Program-made: the position numbers and the translations under genes
Source: Planctomycetaceae bacterium
GTDB lineage: Bacteria > Planctomycetota > Planctomycetia > Pirellulales > UBA1268
Reading direction: 5' to 3'
Length of the DNA stretch: 16,332 nt
Assembly: GCA_947453125.1 (NCBI GenBank)
Contig: CANGGC010000008.1
Coordinates: forward strand, 1-16,332
Part shown: positions 1 through 7,768 of the stretch, piece after piece
Position numbering within the stretch: position 1 is the first letter of the stretch
Layout of the letters: each line of letters begins with the position of its first letter
Notes under the pieces: model-generated
The model's input: only the letters and a program-made list of their open reading frames with translations
Databases searched by the model: none
What the model was told of the DNA's origin: nothing

Positions 1-61
1 GCAGCGTCTCGGCCGTGGCGTCGATTGCCTGACCCCGCCAATCGTGGTCGTTTTCATGCAC
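1..61 (-). CDS. 5' end of an unidentified protein gene, cut by the window edge
   Basis: Reading the minus strand, a strong Shine-Dalgarno sequence GGAGGAA (positions 74-68) is followed six bases later by a GTG at 61. An open frame runs from there off the left edge and begins V-H-E-N-D-H-D-W-R-G-Q-A-I-D-A-T-A-E-T-L. About 15 of its 20 codons end in G or C, as expected for coding sequence here. An ATG at 57 in another frame is also open to the edge, but its spacing is poorer and it uses AGG and AGA codons. Only about 20 residues are visible, so no function can be given. The gene is divergent from the helicase gene, so the roughly 80 bases between them should carry both promoters. The call rests on the SD and codon pattern alone. 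Confidence 0.5.
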   Translation of the reverse strand, partial: MHENDHDWRGQAIDATAETL

Positions 62-126
62 GGATGATTCCTCCGGAGCCGGTTCGGCGGTGGGGCGGGG
101 CATCGTGAGCGGTTCAGGACAGAACC

Positions 127-134
127 AGGAAGGA
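127..134 (+). promoter_or_regulatory. Shine-Dalgarno site that fixes the helicase start
   Basis: AGGAAGGA ends six bases before the GTG at 141. No comparable site precedes the in-frame GTGs at 90 or 105, so this site decides the start codon. Confidence 0.65.
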
Positions 135-140
135 CTACGA

Positions 141-1613
141 GTGGCTTTGGAATCCGGCCGCGGGGCCCGTGACGACCGGCGTTCCAGGGATTGGTCGCCC
201 GAAGAGTGGGCTGCCCAGAGCTGTGGAAGCCCGGCTTCCGCCAATTCCGACGGGATCAATCCTGTCGCCGCGCAGGCTGCCGCCATCGCGGGTGACTTCG
301 CGAAACTCGGCCTCGCACCGGCCACGCTCGCCGCCGTCGATCGCGCCGGTTATACCGTCCCCACCCCCGTTCAGGCGGGGCTCATCCCGCGGGCCCTGAA
401 GGGGATCGACGTCCTCGGACAGGCACGCACCGGGACCGGCAAGACGTGTGCCTTCGTCCTCCCGATCCTCGAGCGGGTTTCGCAACCGTCGGAGCGCGGT
501 GGCATCGGGCCGCGGGCCCTCGTCCTCGTTCCGACCCGCGAACTTGCTGTGCAGGTTCGGGATGAGTTCGAGAAACTCGCTCACGGTTCAAAGATCCACT
601 GCGTGGCCGTCTACGGCGGCAAGCCAATCCGCGGGCAGATCGACAAGCTGGCCAAGAATCCAGCCGTCGTTGTCGGCACCCCCGGGCGCGTCCTCGACCA
701 CATGAGTCGGGGGACGATCCAGTTTTCCGGCTTGGAGATCGTGACGCTCGACGAAGCCGACCGGATGCTCGACATCGGATTCCGCCCGGATATCGAGAAG
801 ATCCTCCGCCGCTGTCCGGACAGCCGTCAGACGCTTCTTCTCTCGGCGACCGTTCCGCCGCCGGTGGCCAAACTCGCCACCCGCTACATGCGCGATCCGG
901 AGATCCTCGATTTCTCCACCGGGGAGATCGCGGTCGAGACGATCGAGCAGTTCTATTTCACCGTCGATCCGACGCGGAAGTTCGATCTCCTCGAGCGGCT
1001 CCTCGACCGCGAACAGCCGCGTCAGGCGATCATTTTCTGCCGCACGAAGCGTGGCACCGACAAGGTGTTTGAGCGGCTCTCCCGGCACCGAGCCCGTAAG
1101 GGCGGTGAGGAAGAGGTGGGCTGCATCCACGGCGATCTCGCTCAAAACGTCCGTGACCGGGTCATGAAGCAGTTTCGCGAGGGATCGGTGAAGGTCCTCG
1201 TCGCCACCGACGTCGTGGGCCGCGGCATCGACGTTTCTGCCCTGTCGCACATCATCAACTACGACATCCCCGAGTTTTGCGACGATTACGTCCACCGTGT
1301 CGGACGCACCGGGCGGATGGGACGTGAGGGGTTGGCTTACACGTTTGTTGCGCCGGACGAGGGGCCGCAGTTGACCCGCATCGAGATGCGGATTGAAAAA
1401 CTCCTCCACCGCGACGAGATCCCCGGTTTCGAGGCTTTCGACCGGCGTCCGAAGGCGGCCCCGATCCAGCAGACTGGCCCCGGTGGCGCCTTTGTCGCTT
1501 CCGAGGGGCAGCCAGCCGCCCCGCCGCCCGAGCCCGAGGCGCCCAAGAAGCCGTCGTCGGCAGCGCTCCTCGGCAAGGGCCGCGGTCCGAAGCGGCATCG
1601 TCGGGCCCTCTGA
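141..1613 (+). CDS. DEAD-box ATP-dependent RNA helicase (RhlE/DeaD type)
   Basis: This 490-residue protein carries the full DEAD-box helicase core, which unwinds or remodels RNA using ATP (ribosome assembly, mRNA decay or cold adaptation in relatives). Motifs in order: Q-motif with F53 and the PTPVQ glutamine at 78, motif I ARTGTGKT (95-102), motif Ia PTREL (131-135), GTPGR (179-183), DEAD (204-207), SAT (235-237), motif IV IIFCRTKR (about 297-304), motif V ATDVVGRGID (355-364) and motif VI HRVGRTGR (385-392). The core is followed by a Pro/Ala-rich, then strongly basic tail (ending GRGPKRHRRAL), a likely RNA-binding extension. I chose the GTG at 141 because AGGAAGGA (127-134) sits six bases upstream. 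An in-frame GTG at 90 would add 17 residues without an SD. The family is certain, the exact subgroup is not. Confidence 0.95.
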   Translation: MALESGRGARDDRRSRDWSPEEWAAQSCGSPASANSDGINPVAAQAAAIAGDFAKLGLAPATLAAVDRAGYTVPTPVQAGLIPRALKGIDVLGQARTGTGKTCAFVLPILERVSQPSERGGIGPRALVLVPTRELAVQVRDEFEKLAHGSKIHCVAVYGGKPIRGQIDKLAKNPAVVVGTPGRVLDHMSRGTIQFSGLEIVTLDEADRMLDIGFRPDIEKILRRCPDSRQTLLLSATVPPPVAKLATRYMRDPEILDFSTGEIAVETIEQFYFTVDPTRKFDLLERLLDREQPRQAIIFCRTKRGTDKVFERLSRHRARKGGEEEVGCIHGDLAQNVRDRVMKQFREGSVKVLVATDVVGRGIDVSALSHIINYDIPEFCDDYVHRVGRTGRMGREGLAYTFVAPDEGPQLTRIEMRIEKLLHRDEIPGFEAFDRRPKAAPIQQTGPGGAFVASEGQPAAPPPEPEAPKKPSSAALLGKGRGPKRHRRAL

Positions 1614-1655
1614 GCCCTCCGCACCGTCGCCCAAGAACGACCGGAGTTGCCAACG

Positions 1656-2501
1656 ATGGCCCGCTCGACTGCAGGTGACCCACCGGGTGGCGGACGGAAG
1701 CGTGCTCTTCCCCGCTCTCCCCGTGCGGTGAAGCAGCGACTCGAGAGCCTCGCCGATGCCGGGGTGCTCGATCTCCCCCGCGCGAAGCCCGGCGTCGACG
1801 ACGAAGAGGTGATGCCGACGGCTGACGCCGCGTCGCAGCCCGCCCAGGCAACGCCCCCCGCCTCCGTTGCGACGAAGCGCCTGGCGAAGAAGGGGACACA
1901 AGCGGCGGACGCCGCCGGCCGGCTCTCAGCGCTCGAGATCCTCCGCACGGAAGTGGCCGGCTGCCGGGCCTGTGTCCATCTCGCCGAGGCCCGTACGAAC
2001 ACCGTCTTCGGGAGCGGCAACCCTGCCGCCCGGCTCTGTTTCCTCGGCGAGGCTCCCGGGGCCGACGAGGACGCCTCGGGGGAGCCGTTCGTGGGCCGGG
2101 CCGGGCAACTGCTCACGAAAATCATCGAGGCCTGCACGCTCACCCGCGACGATGTCTACATCCTCAACGTCCTCAAGTGCCGCCCCCCCGAGAACCGTCG
2201 GCCGGAGCCGGAGGAGGTGGCCAACTGCCGGGGCTACTTCGAGCGGCAGATCGAGGCGATCCGGCCGGAGTTCATCTGCTGTCTCGGGGCGTCGGCCGCC
2301 CAATCGCTCCTTCGCACCGACGAGACGATCGGGAAACTCCGGGGCCGCTGGTTCGAATATGGACCGGCGACGGTGATCTGCACCTATCACCCCTCCTACC
2401 TGTTGCGGAACCCCGCCGCGAAGCGGGATGTCTGGGACGACATGCAGCATCTCATGGCCCGGATGGGGATCGAGATGCCCCAAAAAGGCCCAGGCGGTTG
2501 A
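1656..2501 (+). CDS. udg: Family 4 uracil-DNA glycosylase (iron-sulfur type)
   Basis: This enzyme removes uracil from DNA, produced by cytosine deamination or dUTP misincorporation, and starts base-excision repair. Four cysteines at 103, 106, 175 and 191 (CRAC, LKC and ANC) match the 4Fe-4S ligands of family 4. The active-site segment GEAPGADED (131-139) followed by GEPFVGRAGQLL, and the HPS motif (245-247), are also diagnostic. The protein is 281 residues from the ATG at 1656, which has GGAG nine bases upstream. A TTG at 1647 lies too close to that SD. The first 90 or so residues are an Ala/Pro/Lys-rich extension outside the catalytic domain; many relatives begin near the first cysteine pair. 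It lies 42 bases after the helicase on the same strand, so co-transcription is plausible. Confidence 0.93.
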   Translation: MARSTAGDPPGGGRKRALPRSPRAVKQRLESLADAGVLDLPRAKPGVDDEEVMPTADAASQPAQATPPASVATKRLAKKGTQAADAAGRLSALEILRTEVAGCRACVHLAEARTNTVFGSGNPAARLCFLGEAPGADEDASGEPFVGRAGQLLTKIIEACTLTRDDVYILNVLKCRPPENRRPEPEEVANCRGYFERQIEAIRPEFICCLGASAAQSLLRTDETIGKLRGRWFEYGPATVICTYHPSYLLRNPAAKRDVWDDMQHLMARMGIEMPQKGPGG

Positions 2502-2514
2502 TTTCCATCTTCCT

Positions 2515-2538
2515 CCCGGTTTTCCGGGGTCGTGACCC
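2515..2538 (+). terminator. Weak stem-loop pair after udg, possible terminator
   Basis: Fourteen bases past the udg stop, CCCGG-TTTT-CCGGG (2515-2528) can form a 5-bp stem. The overlapping GGGTC-GT-GACCC (2527-2538) is a second dyad. No U-tract follows, so intrinsic termination is uncertain. Confidence 0.25.
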
Positions 2539-2662
2539 TCGGAGTAACGGATCGGCTCAAGCTGCCGGTCGTGCCGGTCCGATTGATGAGGTGGGTCTTG
2601 GGGGGGAACAGCCGCTGCTAACTGTCGTCGACGGGGTTCGGGCCGGTTCTACGGCACCGTCG

Positions 2663-2696
2663 GTCGCGATGTCGCCTGGGGAGGCGATATCGCGAC
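2663..2696 (+). repeat. 14-bp inverted repeat / stem-loop in the leader of the lipoprotein gene
   Basis: GTCGCGATGTCGCC (2663-2676) pairs with GGCGATATCGCGAC (2683-2696) across a six-base TGGGGA loop, giving 14 consecutive base pairs with a single G-T wobble. It lies 70 bases before the ATG at 2767 and 161 bases after the udg stop. No T-run follows. It could be a factor-independent or Rho-assisted terminator, an mRNA stabiliser or an operator. Two direct copies of CCGGTCGG (2709-2716, 2726-2733) lie between it and the ribosome-binding site. The rest of 2502-2766 shows no gene I would support. Confidence 0.6.
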
Positions 2697-2766
2697 GATC
2701 TTCAGCCGCCGGTCGGCGTTGCCATCCGGTCGGAACGAATGCCACCGGGCTGAACAGGGGGAAAGC

Positions 2767-3351
2767 ATGGATTCCGGGAACTCCACCACGAGCCGTGGCG
2801 GGCGAGGAATGAGTCTGGCGGCGGTGGCCGTGAGCCTGCTGGCCACCGGCTGCACGATGTGCCCCGACCCGTTCGACTACGCCGGGCCGGTGCCCAACGG
2901 TGCCGTCTCTCAGAATGACTTTGCAGCCCGGAGCAACGGCATCCTTCCGGTCCGGGCCACACCGCTCCCCTGGCCCCCGATCGTGCAAGCGGCACCGCGA
3001 ATGCCGACTCCAGCCGACGACCCCCTCGAGGATGGGCCGGCGATGCTGGCCGCGGCCCCGAAGGCACTGCTCGACGCCGAGTCGACAATCGTCGAGGTAT
3101 CACTCACGGAATCAGTTTCAGAAGTCGTCGATCCGGGCGAATGCACAGAGGAAACGTCGGCGGACGGGGCTCGCGAGGCCGTCGGAGGCTCGACGTCCCT
3201 CGGGGATCGGTCACCGGCCCGTGTTCAGTGGCAGTCTTATCTGCGACGACGGCTGCCCGGTCCTCAGGAGGAGATCGCCGAAGGTTCCCCGACGGCAGCG
3301 ATCCGCGAGTCGAGGTTGCCAAAGGACATTCCGACCATACTCCTCCGCTGA
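2767..3351 (+). CDS. Small lipoprotein of unknown function
   Basis: I do not recognise a domain family here. The predicted 194-residue protein starts at ATG 2767, with AGGGGGAAAG (2757-2766 area) directly upstream. It opens with a short basic region (R10, R13), a hydrophobic stretch at 15-27 and a lipobox-like LATGC with the acceptor cysteine at 29. This predicts export and lipid anchoring. The mature end begins C-T-M-C-P-D-P-F-D-Y-A-G-P-V, a Cys-x-x-Cys plus PFDYxGPV pattern that resembles small planctomycete lipoproteins as I recall them. The rest is Pro/Ala-rich and probably disordered, with an acidic middle (105-135) and a basic patch near 158-163 (SYLRRRLPG). A longer frame from TTG 2719 lacks an SD. 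The gene is convergent with glgC. Calling it a lipoprotein is fairly secure; its function is unknown. Confidence 0.7.
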   Translation: MDSGNSTTSRGGRGMSLAAVAVSLLATGCTMCPDPFDYAGPVPNGAVSQNDFAARSNGILPVRATPLPWPPIVQAAPRMPTPADDPLEDGPAMLAAAPKALLDAESTIVEVSLTESVSEVVDPGECTEETSADGAREAVGGSTSLGDRSPARVQWQSYLRRRLPGPQEEIAEGSPTAAIRESRLPKDIPTILLR

Positions 3352-3364
3352 GCCTTCGAGGCAA

Positions 3365-3383
3365 TCGGGCAGAAGCTGCCTGG
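3365..3383. terminator. Possible shared terminator hairpin between convergent genes
   Basis: In the 36-base gap between the lipoprotein stop and the glgC stop, TCGGGCAG (3365-3372) can pair with CTGCCTGG (3376-3383) over a three-base loop (core GGCAG/CTGCC perfect, outer pairs partly wobble). Its position suits a bidirectional terminator, but there is no T-tract on either side. Confidence 0.3.
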
Positions 3384-3387
3384 GTGA

Positions 3388-4704
3388 CTAAGGCTTCGCA
3401 AGCAGGCCGGGTTCAGGGTGCCAGCCATCGGGGACGATCGCATCCTTGGGGACGATCGCCACGCCGTCACGGACGGTGAAGGTCGTGCTGTCGCCGATCT
3501 CGTCCCATCCGTGGTCGTTGACGATCCTGGTCCGCTTGCCGATGCGGACGTTCTTGTCGACGATCGCCCCTTCGATGATCGTCCCCTCCCCGATGCCCAT
3601 CGGCGGCAGCCCCCGGGCGGTGTTGGCGGCGATGTCCTCGGTGGTCTCGTAGTAGTCGCTTCCGAGGACAACCGAGTTGCGGATGACCACGTTCTTGCCG
3701 ATCCGGCAGCGGAGGCCAATGACGCTGTTCTCGATCACCGCCCCCTGCTCGACGATGCAGCCGTCGGAAACGAGGCTCGCGCGGATGCTCGCCCCGTCGA
3801 TCCGTGACGGCGGGAGGAACCGCCCACGCGAATAGATGGGGGCCTCGGCGCTGGCCAGTTCGAACGGTGGCGAGCTGCCGGCGAGGTCGAGGTTGCACTG
3901 GAAGTAGGAACGGATCGTCCCGATGTCCTCCCAGTAGCCGTCGAACGGGTGGAGAAACACCCGCTTCGTCCGGATCGCCGCCGGGAAGACCTCGCGGCCG
4001 AAGTCCTGGTAGTCGGTCTTGCGGAGCAGTTCGAGAAGGCAGTCGCGGTCGAAGAGGTAGATTCCCATGCTCGCCATCAACGAGCGACCGCTCGACGGGA
4101 TCCCCTGACGGTCGATCCACCCCGGATCGGTGCGGACCATGTCGAGTTCTGCCTTCGTCTGCGGCTTCTCGAGGAATCCCTCGACGCGCCCTTCGTCGTC
4201 GAGTCGCATGATCCCAAGGCCGGAGGCGGCCTCCTCGTGGACTGGGATCCCGGCGATCGTGACGTCGGCCTTCCTCGCCATGTGGGTGGCAAGCATGTCG
4301 GCATAGTTCATCCGGTAGAGCTGATCGCCCGAGAGGATGAGGACGTGGCGGATGTCGGGTTGCTGGAGATAGCGGATGTTCTGCCGGACGGCGTCAGCCG
4401 TGCCCTGATACCAGCCGGAATTGTCGAGCGTCTGCTGGGCGGCGAGGATCTCGACAAAGCCGCCACTGAACGGATCGAAGGTGTACGTCCGGCGGATGTG
4501 GCGGTGGAGGCTGACGGAGTTGAACTGCGTCAGAACATAGATCCGTTGGACCCCACTGTTGATGCAGTTGGAGAGGGGAACGTCGATGATTCGGTATTTC
4601 CCCGCCAGCGGCACGGCAGGCTTGGAGCGGTCGCGGGTGAGGGGATAGAGCCGCGTGCCGCGGCCACCGCCGAGGACCAATGCCAGAACCCGCTGCACGC
4701 TCAT
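3388..4704 (-). CDS. glgC: Glucose-1-phosphate adenylyltransferase (ADP-glucose pyrophosphorylase)
   Basis: GlgC makes ADP-glucose from ATP and glucose-1-phosphate, the committed step of glycogen synthesis in the cytoplasm. The 438-residue protein has the N-terminal nucleotidyltransferase signature GGGRGTRLYPLT (12-23), the KPAVPLAGKYRIIDVPLSN block (28-46), the catalytic-region GDQLYRMNY (126-134), FLEKP (177-181, the lysine being the sugar-phosphate site in relatives) and YWEDIGTI (257-264). The C-terminal half (about 290-425) is the left-handed beta-helix domain. Its GSDYYET and VRDGVAIVPK segments resemble the cyanobacterial/plant branch more than the enterobacterial one. I chose the ATG at 4704, where VLALVLGGG begins the fold; the frame extends upstream to 4755. 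A GGGAAGGG lies about 11 bases before it. It follows leuS on the same strand after 159 bases. Confidence 0.96.
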   Translation of the reverse strand: MSVQRVLALVLGGGRGTRLYPLTRDRSKPAVPLAGKYRIIDVPLSNCINSGVQRIYVLTQFNSVSLHRHIRRTYTFDPFSGGFVEILAAQQTLDNSGWYQGTADAVRQNIRYLQQPDIRHVLILSGDQLYRMNYADMLATHMARKADVTIAGIPVHEEAASGLGIMRLDDEGRVEGFLEKPQTKAELDMVRTDPGWIDRQGIPSSGRSLMASMGIYLFDRDCLLELLRKTDYQDFGREVFPAAIRTKRVFLHPFDGYWEDIGTIRSYFQCNLDLAGSSPPFELASAEAPIYSRGRFLPPSRIDGASIRASLVSDGCIVEQGAVIENSVIGLRCRIGKNVVIRNSVVLGSDYYETTEDIAANTARGLPPMGIGEGTIIEGAIVDKNVRIGKRTRIVNDHGWDEIGDSTTFTVRDGVAIVPKDAIVPDGWHPEPGLLAKP

Positions 4705-4753
4705 GCTGAAAAACACCCTTCCCGGAGGTCGGTCGGACACCCGCCCGCCGACC

Positions 4754-4783
4754 ATGCTACGGAAACCGGGTCACCCCCGCCAA
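4754..4783 (-). promoter_or_regulatory. Candidate sigma-70-like promoter for glgC
   Basis: On the minus strand, TTGGCG (4783-4778) and TAGCAT (4759-4754) are separated by 18 bases. Each matches four of six positions of the E. coli consensus, and the pair lies about 50 bases upstream of the glgC ATG. Such matches are common by chance, and the local promoter code is not known. Confidence 0.25.
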
Positions 4784-4863
4784 TTCGGTTTTTGGTCGGG
4801 GGCAGCGGAGGTATTTTCAAGCCTCGAACTCTGCAACTCGATCCTGCCGTTGGGCCTTTGGGG

Positions 4864-7653
4864 TCAGCGGACGACGAAGTTCACCATCCGCCCCGGGACC
4901 GTGATCACCTTCACGATCTGCTTTCCGGCGAGGAGTTCGGCGATTCGCAGATCGGCCGCCGCGGCAGCCTCGAGCGCCGGAATGTCGGCGTCGGCCGGGA
5001 CGGTCACCCTGGCCCGCAGCTTTCCCCCGATCTGCACCGGGATCTCGACCGTGTCGTCCTTGAGCCACCGCTCTTCCACCGCTGGCCAAGAAGCGAGGGA
5101 GACCGGCGCCGGCTTTCCCAGCACCTCCCATAACTCCTCCGCCAGATGCGGGGCGAAAGGGGCTAGCGCCACCACGAACGGCTCGAGTACCCCCCGCGGC
5201 TTCCGTTCGAGCGGCGTGAAATAGTTGACAAACTCCATCATCCGCGCGATCGCCGTGTTGAAGGAGAGCGCGAGGACGTCTCTGGTCACCTTCTCGAGCA
5301 TCCGGTGGAGCTCGCGGAGCTGGTCGTCGGTCGGGGCATCGTCAACCACCTGTGGTGAGAGGACAACCTCGTCGGCCCGGTCGTCGACCACGAGCCGCCA
5401 GCAGCGGTCGAGAAACCCACGGACGCCGCTGACACCGGTCGTGGCCCAGGGCTTGGTCGCTTCGAGCGGGCCCATGAACATCTCGTAGAGGCGGAGCGAG
5501 TCGGCACCGAACTCCTTCACGACCGTGTCCGGATTGACGACGTTGCCGCGGGCCTTCGACATCTTGTAGGCCCGGCTCTCGACGCGGATCTTCGGCCAAT
5601 CGCGGAGGACGAAGTGCTCCCCCTGCTTCTCCACCTGATCGGCGGGGAGCTTGGCCGCGACGTCCTCGGGCGTCCGCTTTTCCGCTGACACCCACCCCCC
5701 CTTGGTGCTCCGGTAGCCGGTGAACTCCATCTCGCCGAGGATCATCCCCTGGTTGACGAGCTTGCCAAACGGCTCGGGGAGGGAAACATGACCACGGTCA
5801 TAGAGGACCTTGTGCCAGAAGCGCGCGTAGAGGAGGTGGAGCACGGCGTGCTCAGCCCCGCCGATGTAGAGATCGACCGGCATCCAGGCCTTCTCGATCG
5901 CCGGATCGATGAAGCGGTCGCTGTTGCCCGGGTCGAGGAACCGCAGGTAATACCAACACGAGCCGGCCCACTGCGGCATGGTGTTGGTTTCGCGGCGGTA
6001 ACGCTTGCCGTCACGCTCGACAAACAGCCACTCGGCCGGGGATCGCGACAGGGGAGGATCGGGGGTGTCTCCGGGCTTGAAATCGGTGAGGTGGGGGAGG
6101 TTGACCGGCAGCTCTGATTCGTCGACGGCGCGGATCGCACCGGTCGGCTTCTTGTCGGGGCCGAGCTCGTGGAGGATCGGGAACGGCTCCCCCCAGAACC
6201 GCTGCCGGCTGAAGAGCCAGTCGCGGAGCTTGTAGTTGACCGCCGGCCGTCCGAGCCCGGCACCGGCGAGATCAGCGGCCACGTTCGCGATGAACGCCCG
6301 CGTCTCCATCCCCGTGTAGGGGCCGGAATTGACCGCCTTGCCGTCGCCGGTAAACAGCGTCCCGTCGTGGCCGTGGCCCGAGAGCGGCTCGACGACCGTG
6401 ACGACCTCCAGGCCGAACGTCTTGGCAAACTCCCAGTCGCGGTCGTCGTGGGCCGGCACGGCCATGATCGCGCCGGTGCCGTAGGTGGCGAGGACGTAGT
6501 CGGCCACCCACACCGGCACCGGCTTGCCCGTGAGCGGATGGATGCAGTGCGAGCCGGTGAAGACGCCGGTCTTCTCCTTGGCCAGATCGGTGCGGTCGAG
6601 ATCGCTCTTCCGCGCGGCGGCGTCGCGGTAGACGCGGATCGCCTCCTGCTGATGGGGCGTCGTCAGCGTGTCGACGAGCGGATGCTCCGGAGCGACGACG
6701 AGGTAGGTGACGCCGAACAGGGTGTCGGGGCGGGTCGTGTAGACGCGGAGGGCATCCGCCGCCGGCTGCGCTGGGAATCCCGCAGCGCGGCGGGCCGACT
6801 GCCACGAGGCGAACGTTGCTTGACCAGAGCCAGTGGGAGCAATGGCGAAGTCGACTTCGGCGCCGGTGCTCCTCCCGATCCAGTCGCACTGGAGCTTCTT
6901 GATGCTCGCCGGCCAGTCGAGGGGCTCGAGTTCGCTTTCCAGACGGTCGGCGTAGGCGGTGATCCGCAGCATCCATTGACGCAGCGGGATGCGGACGACC
7001 GGATGGCCACCGCGCTCGCTCACGCCTCCGATCACCTCTTCGTTTGCGAGCACCGTGCCGAGAGCCGGGCACCAATTGACGGGGGCCTCCGACTGGTAGG
7101 CGAGCCGATGGGTGTCGCGGTAGGCGTTGATGGCGGCATCGCCGCACGCCGACACCTCCGCCGGGATCGGCAGTTCGGCGATCGGGCGCCCCTTCTGCTG
7201 CGTCGGGTCGAACCAGGTATCGAAGAGGACGAGGAAGATCCACTGGGTCCAGCGGACGTACTCCGGATCGGTGGTCGAGAGGACCCGATCCCAGTCATAG
7301 CTGAAGCCGAGCATCTTCAGTTGACGGGTGAAGTTGGCGATGTTGCGCTCCGTGCTCTCCCGCGGCGGGGTGCCGGTGCGGATCGCGTATTCCTCGGCCG
7401 GGAGGCCGAAGGCGTCGAAGCCCATTGGGTGCATCACGCTCGTGCCACGCATCCGCTCAAAGCGCGCGACGATGTCGGTGGCTGTGTAGCCCTCGGGGTG
7501 CCCGACGTGGAGACCCTCGCCGCTGGGGTACGGAAACATGTCGAGGACGTACGTCTTGCGGGCCCCGGGGAGGCGGGGGGTCGCGAAAGTGTTGTGCGAC
7601 TCCCACCAAGACTGCCACTTGGGCTCGATCCGGGCGGGCTGATAGCGGGGCAT
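4864..7653 (-). CDS. leuS: Leucyl-tRNA synthetase
   Basis: This class I enzyme charges tRNA-Leu with leucine in the cytoplasm. At 929 residues it is longer than E. coli LeuRS (860). The HIGH box appears as HVGH (49-52) and the KMSKS box as KMSKA (697-701), with alanine at the fifth position. The CP1 editing domain is present, with TTRPDTLFG (306-314) and AHDDRDWEFA (401-410) holding the conserved editing Asp. The zinc-domain region reads NWCPALGTVLANEEV (193-207), then a SERGGHPV segment. It lacks the further cysteines that make the zinc site in E. coli LeuRS. An Ala-rich insert lies at about 272-300. The C-terminal anticodon-binding and extra domains are complete to the stop. The start ATG at 7653 has only a weak GGA upstream. 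It is divergent from the acyl-ACP synthetase-like gene. Confidence 0.97.
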   Translation of the reverse strand: MPRYQPARIEPKWQSWWESHNTFATPRLPGARKTYVLDMFPYPSGEGLHVGHPEGYTATDIVARFERMRGTSVMHPMGFDAFGLPAEEYAIRTGTPPRESTERNIANFTRQLKMLGFSYDWDRVLSTTDPEYVRWTQWIFLVLFDTWFDPTQQKGRPIAELPIPAEVSACGDAAINAYRDTHRLAYQSEAPVNWCPALGTVLANEEVIGGVSERGGHPVVRIPLRQWMLRITAYADRLESELEPLDWPASIKKLQCDWIGRSTGAEVDFAIAPTGSGQATFASWQSARRAAGFPAQPAADALRVYTTRPDTLFGVTYLVVAPEHPLVDTLTTPHQQEAIRVYRDAAARKSDLDRTDLAKEKTGVFTGSHCIHPLTGKPVPVWVADYVLATYGTGAIMAVPAHDDRDWEFAKTFGLEVVTVVEPLSGHGHDGTLFTGDGKAVNSGPYTGMETRAFIANVAADLAGAGLGRPAVNYKLRDWLFSRQRFWGEPFPILHELGPDKKPTGAIRAVDESELPVNLPHLTDFKPGDTPDPPLSRSPAEWLFVERDGKRYRRETNTMPQWAGSCWYYLRFLDPGNSDRFIDPAIEKAWMPVDLYIGGAEHAVLHLLYARFWHKVLYDRGHVSLPEPFGKLVNQGMILGEMEFTGYRSTKGGWVSAEKRTPEDVAAKLPADQVEKQGEHFVLRDWPKIRVESRAYKMSKARGNVVNPDTVVKEFGADSLRLYEMFMGPLEATKPWATTGVSGVRGFLDRCWRLVVDDRADEVVLSPQVVDDAPTDDQLRELHRMLEKVTRDVLALSFNTAIARMMEFVNYFTPLERKPRGVLEPFVVALAPFAPHLAEELWEVLGKPAPVSLASWPAVEERWLKDDTVEIPVQIGGKLRARVTVPADADIPALEAAAAADLRIAELLAGKQIVKVITVPGRMVNFVVR

Positions 7654-7709
7654 GATGGATTCCGAGGGGGCGGGAAGGCAGGCGGCTTTCCTGCGAAAAC
7701 TCCGCAGAT

Positions 7710-7715
7710 TCTAAT
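7710..7715 (+). promoter_or_regulatory. Candidate -10 element in the divergent leuS / acyl-ACP synthetase interval
   Basis: TCTAAT matches five of six bases of TATAAT and would start transcription near 7722, leaving a leader of about 45 bases before ATG 7769. No convincing -35 box lies 16-18 bases upstream. A small inverted repeat, CTGCG (7691-7695) and CGCAG (7703-7707), sits just before it. Confidence 0.25.
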
Positions 7716-7768
7716 GGGTCGTGGCCTTCGGAACAGTCTGGCCCGAAAGCCCAGCCCCGGATCGATGC

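Noticed and set aside
588..1901. 437-codon minus-strand frame opposite the helicase and udg start
   Set aside because: It covers two genes with complete motif sets on the other strand and shows no motif of its own.
7721..7768. GTG 7721 as the start of the acyl-ACP synthetase-like protein
   Set aside because: No SD precedes it, the added residues match nothing in the family, and a candidate -10 at 7710-7715 would put the transcript start at about this point.
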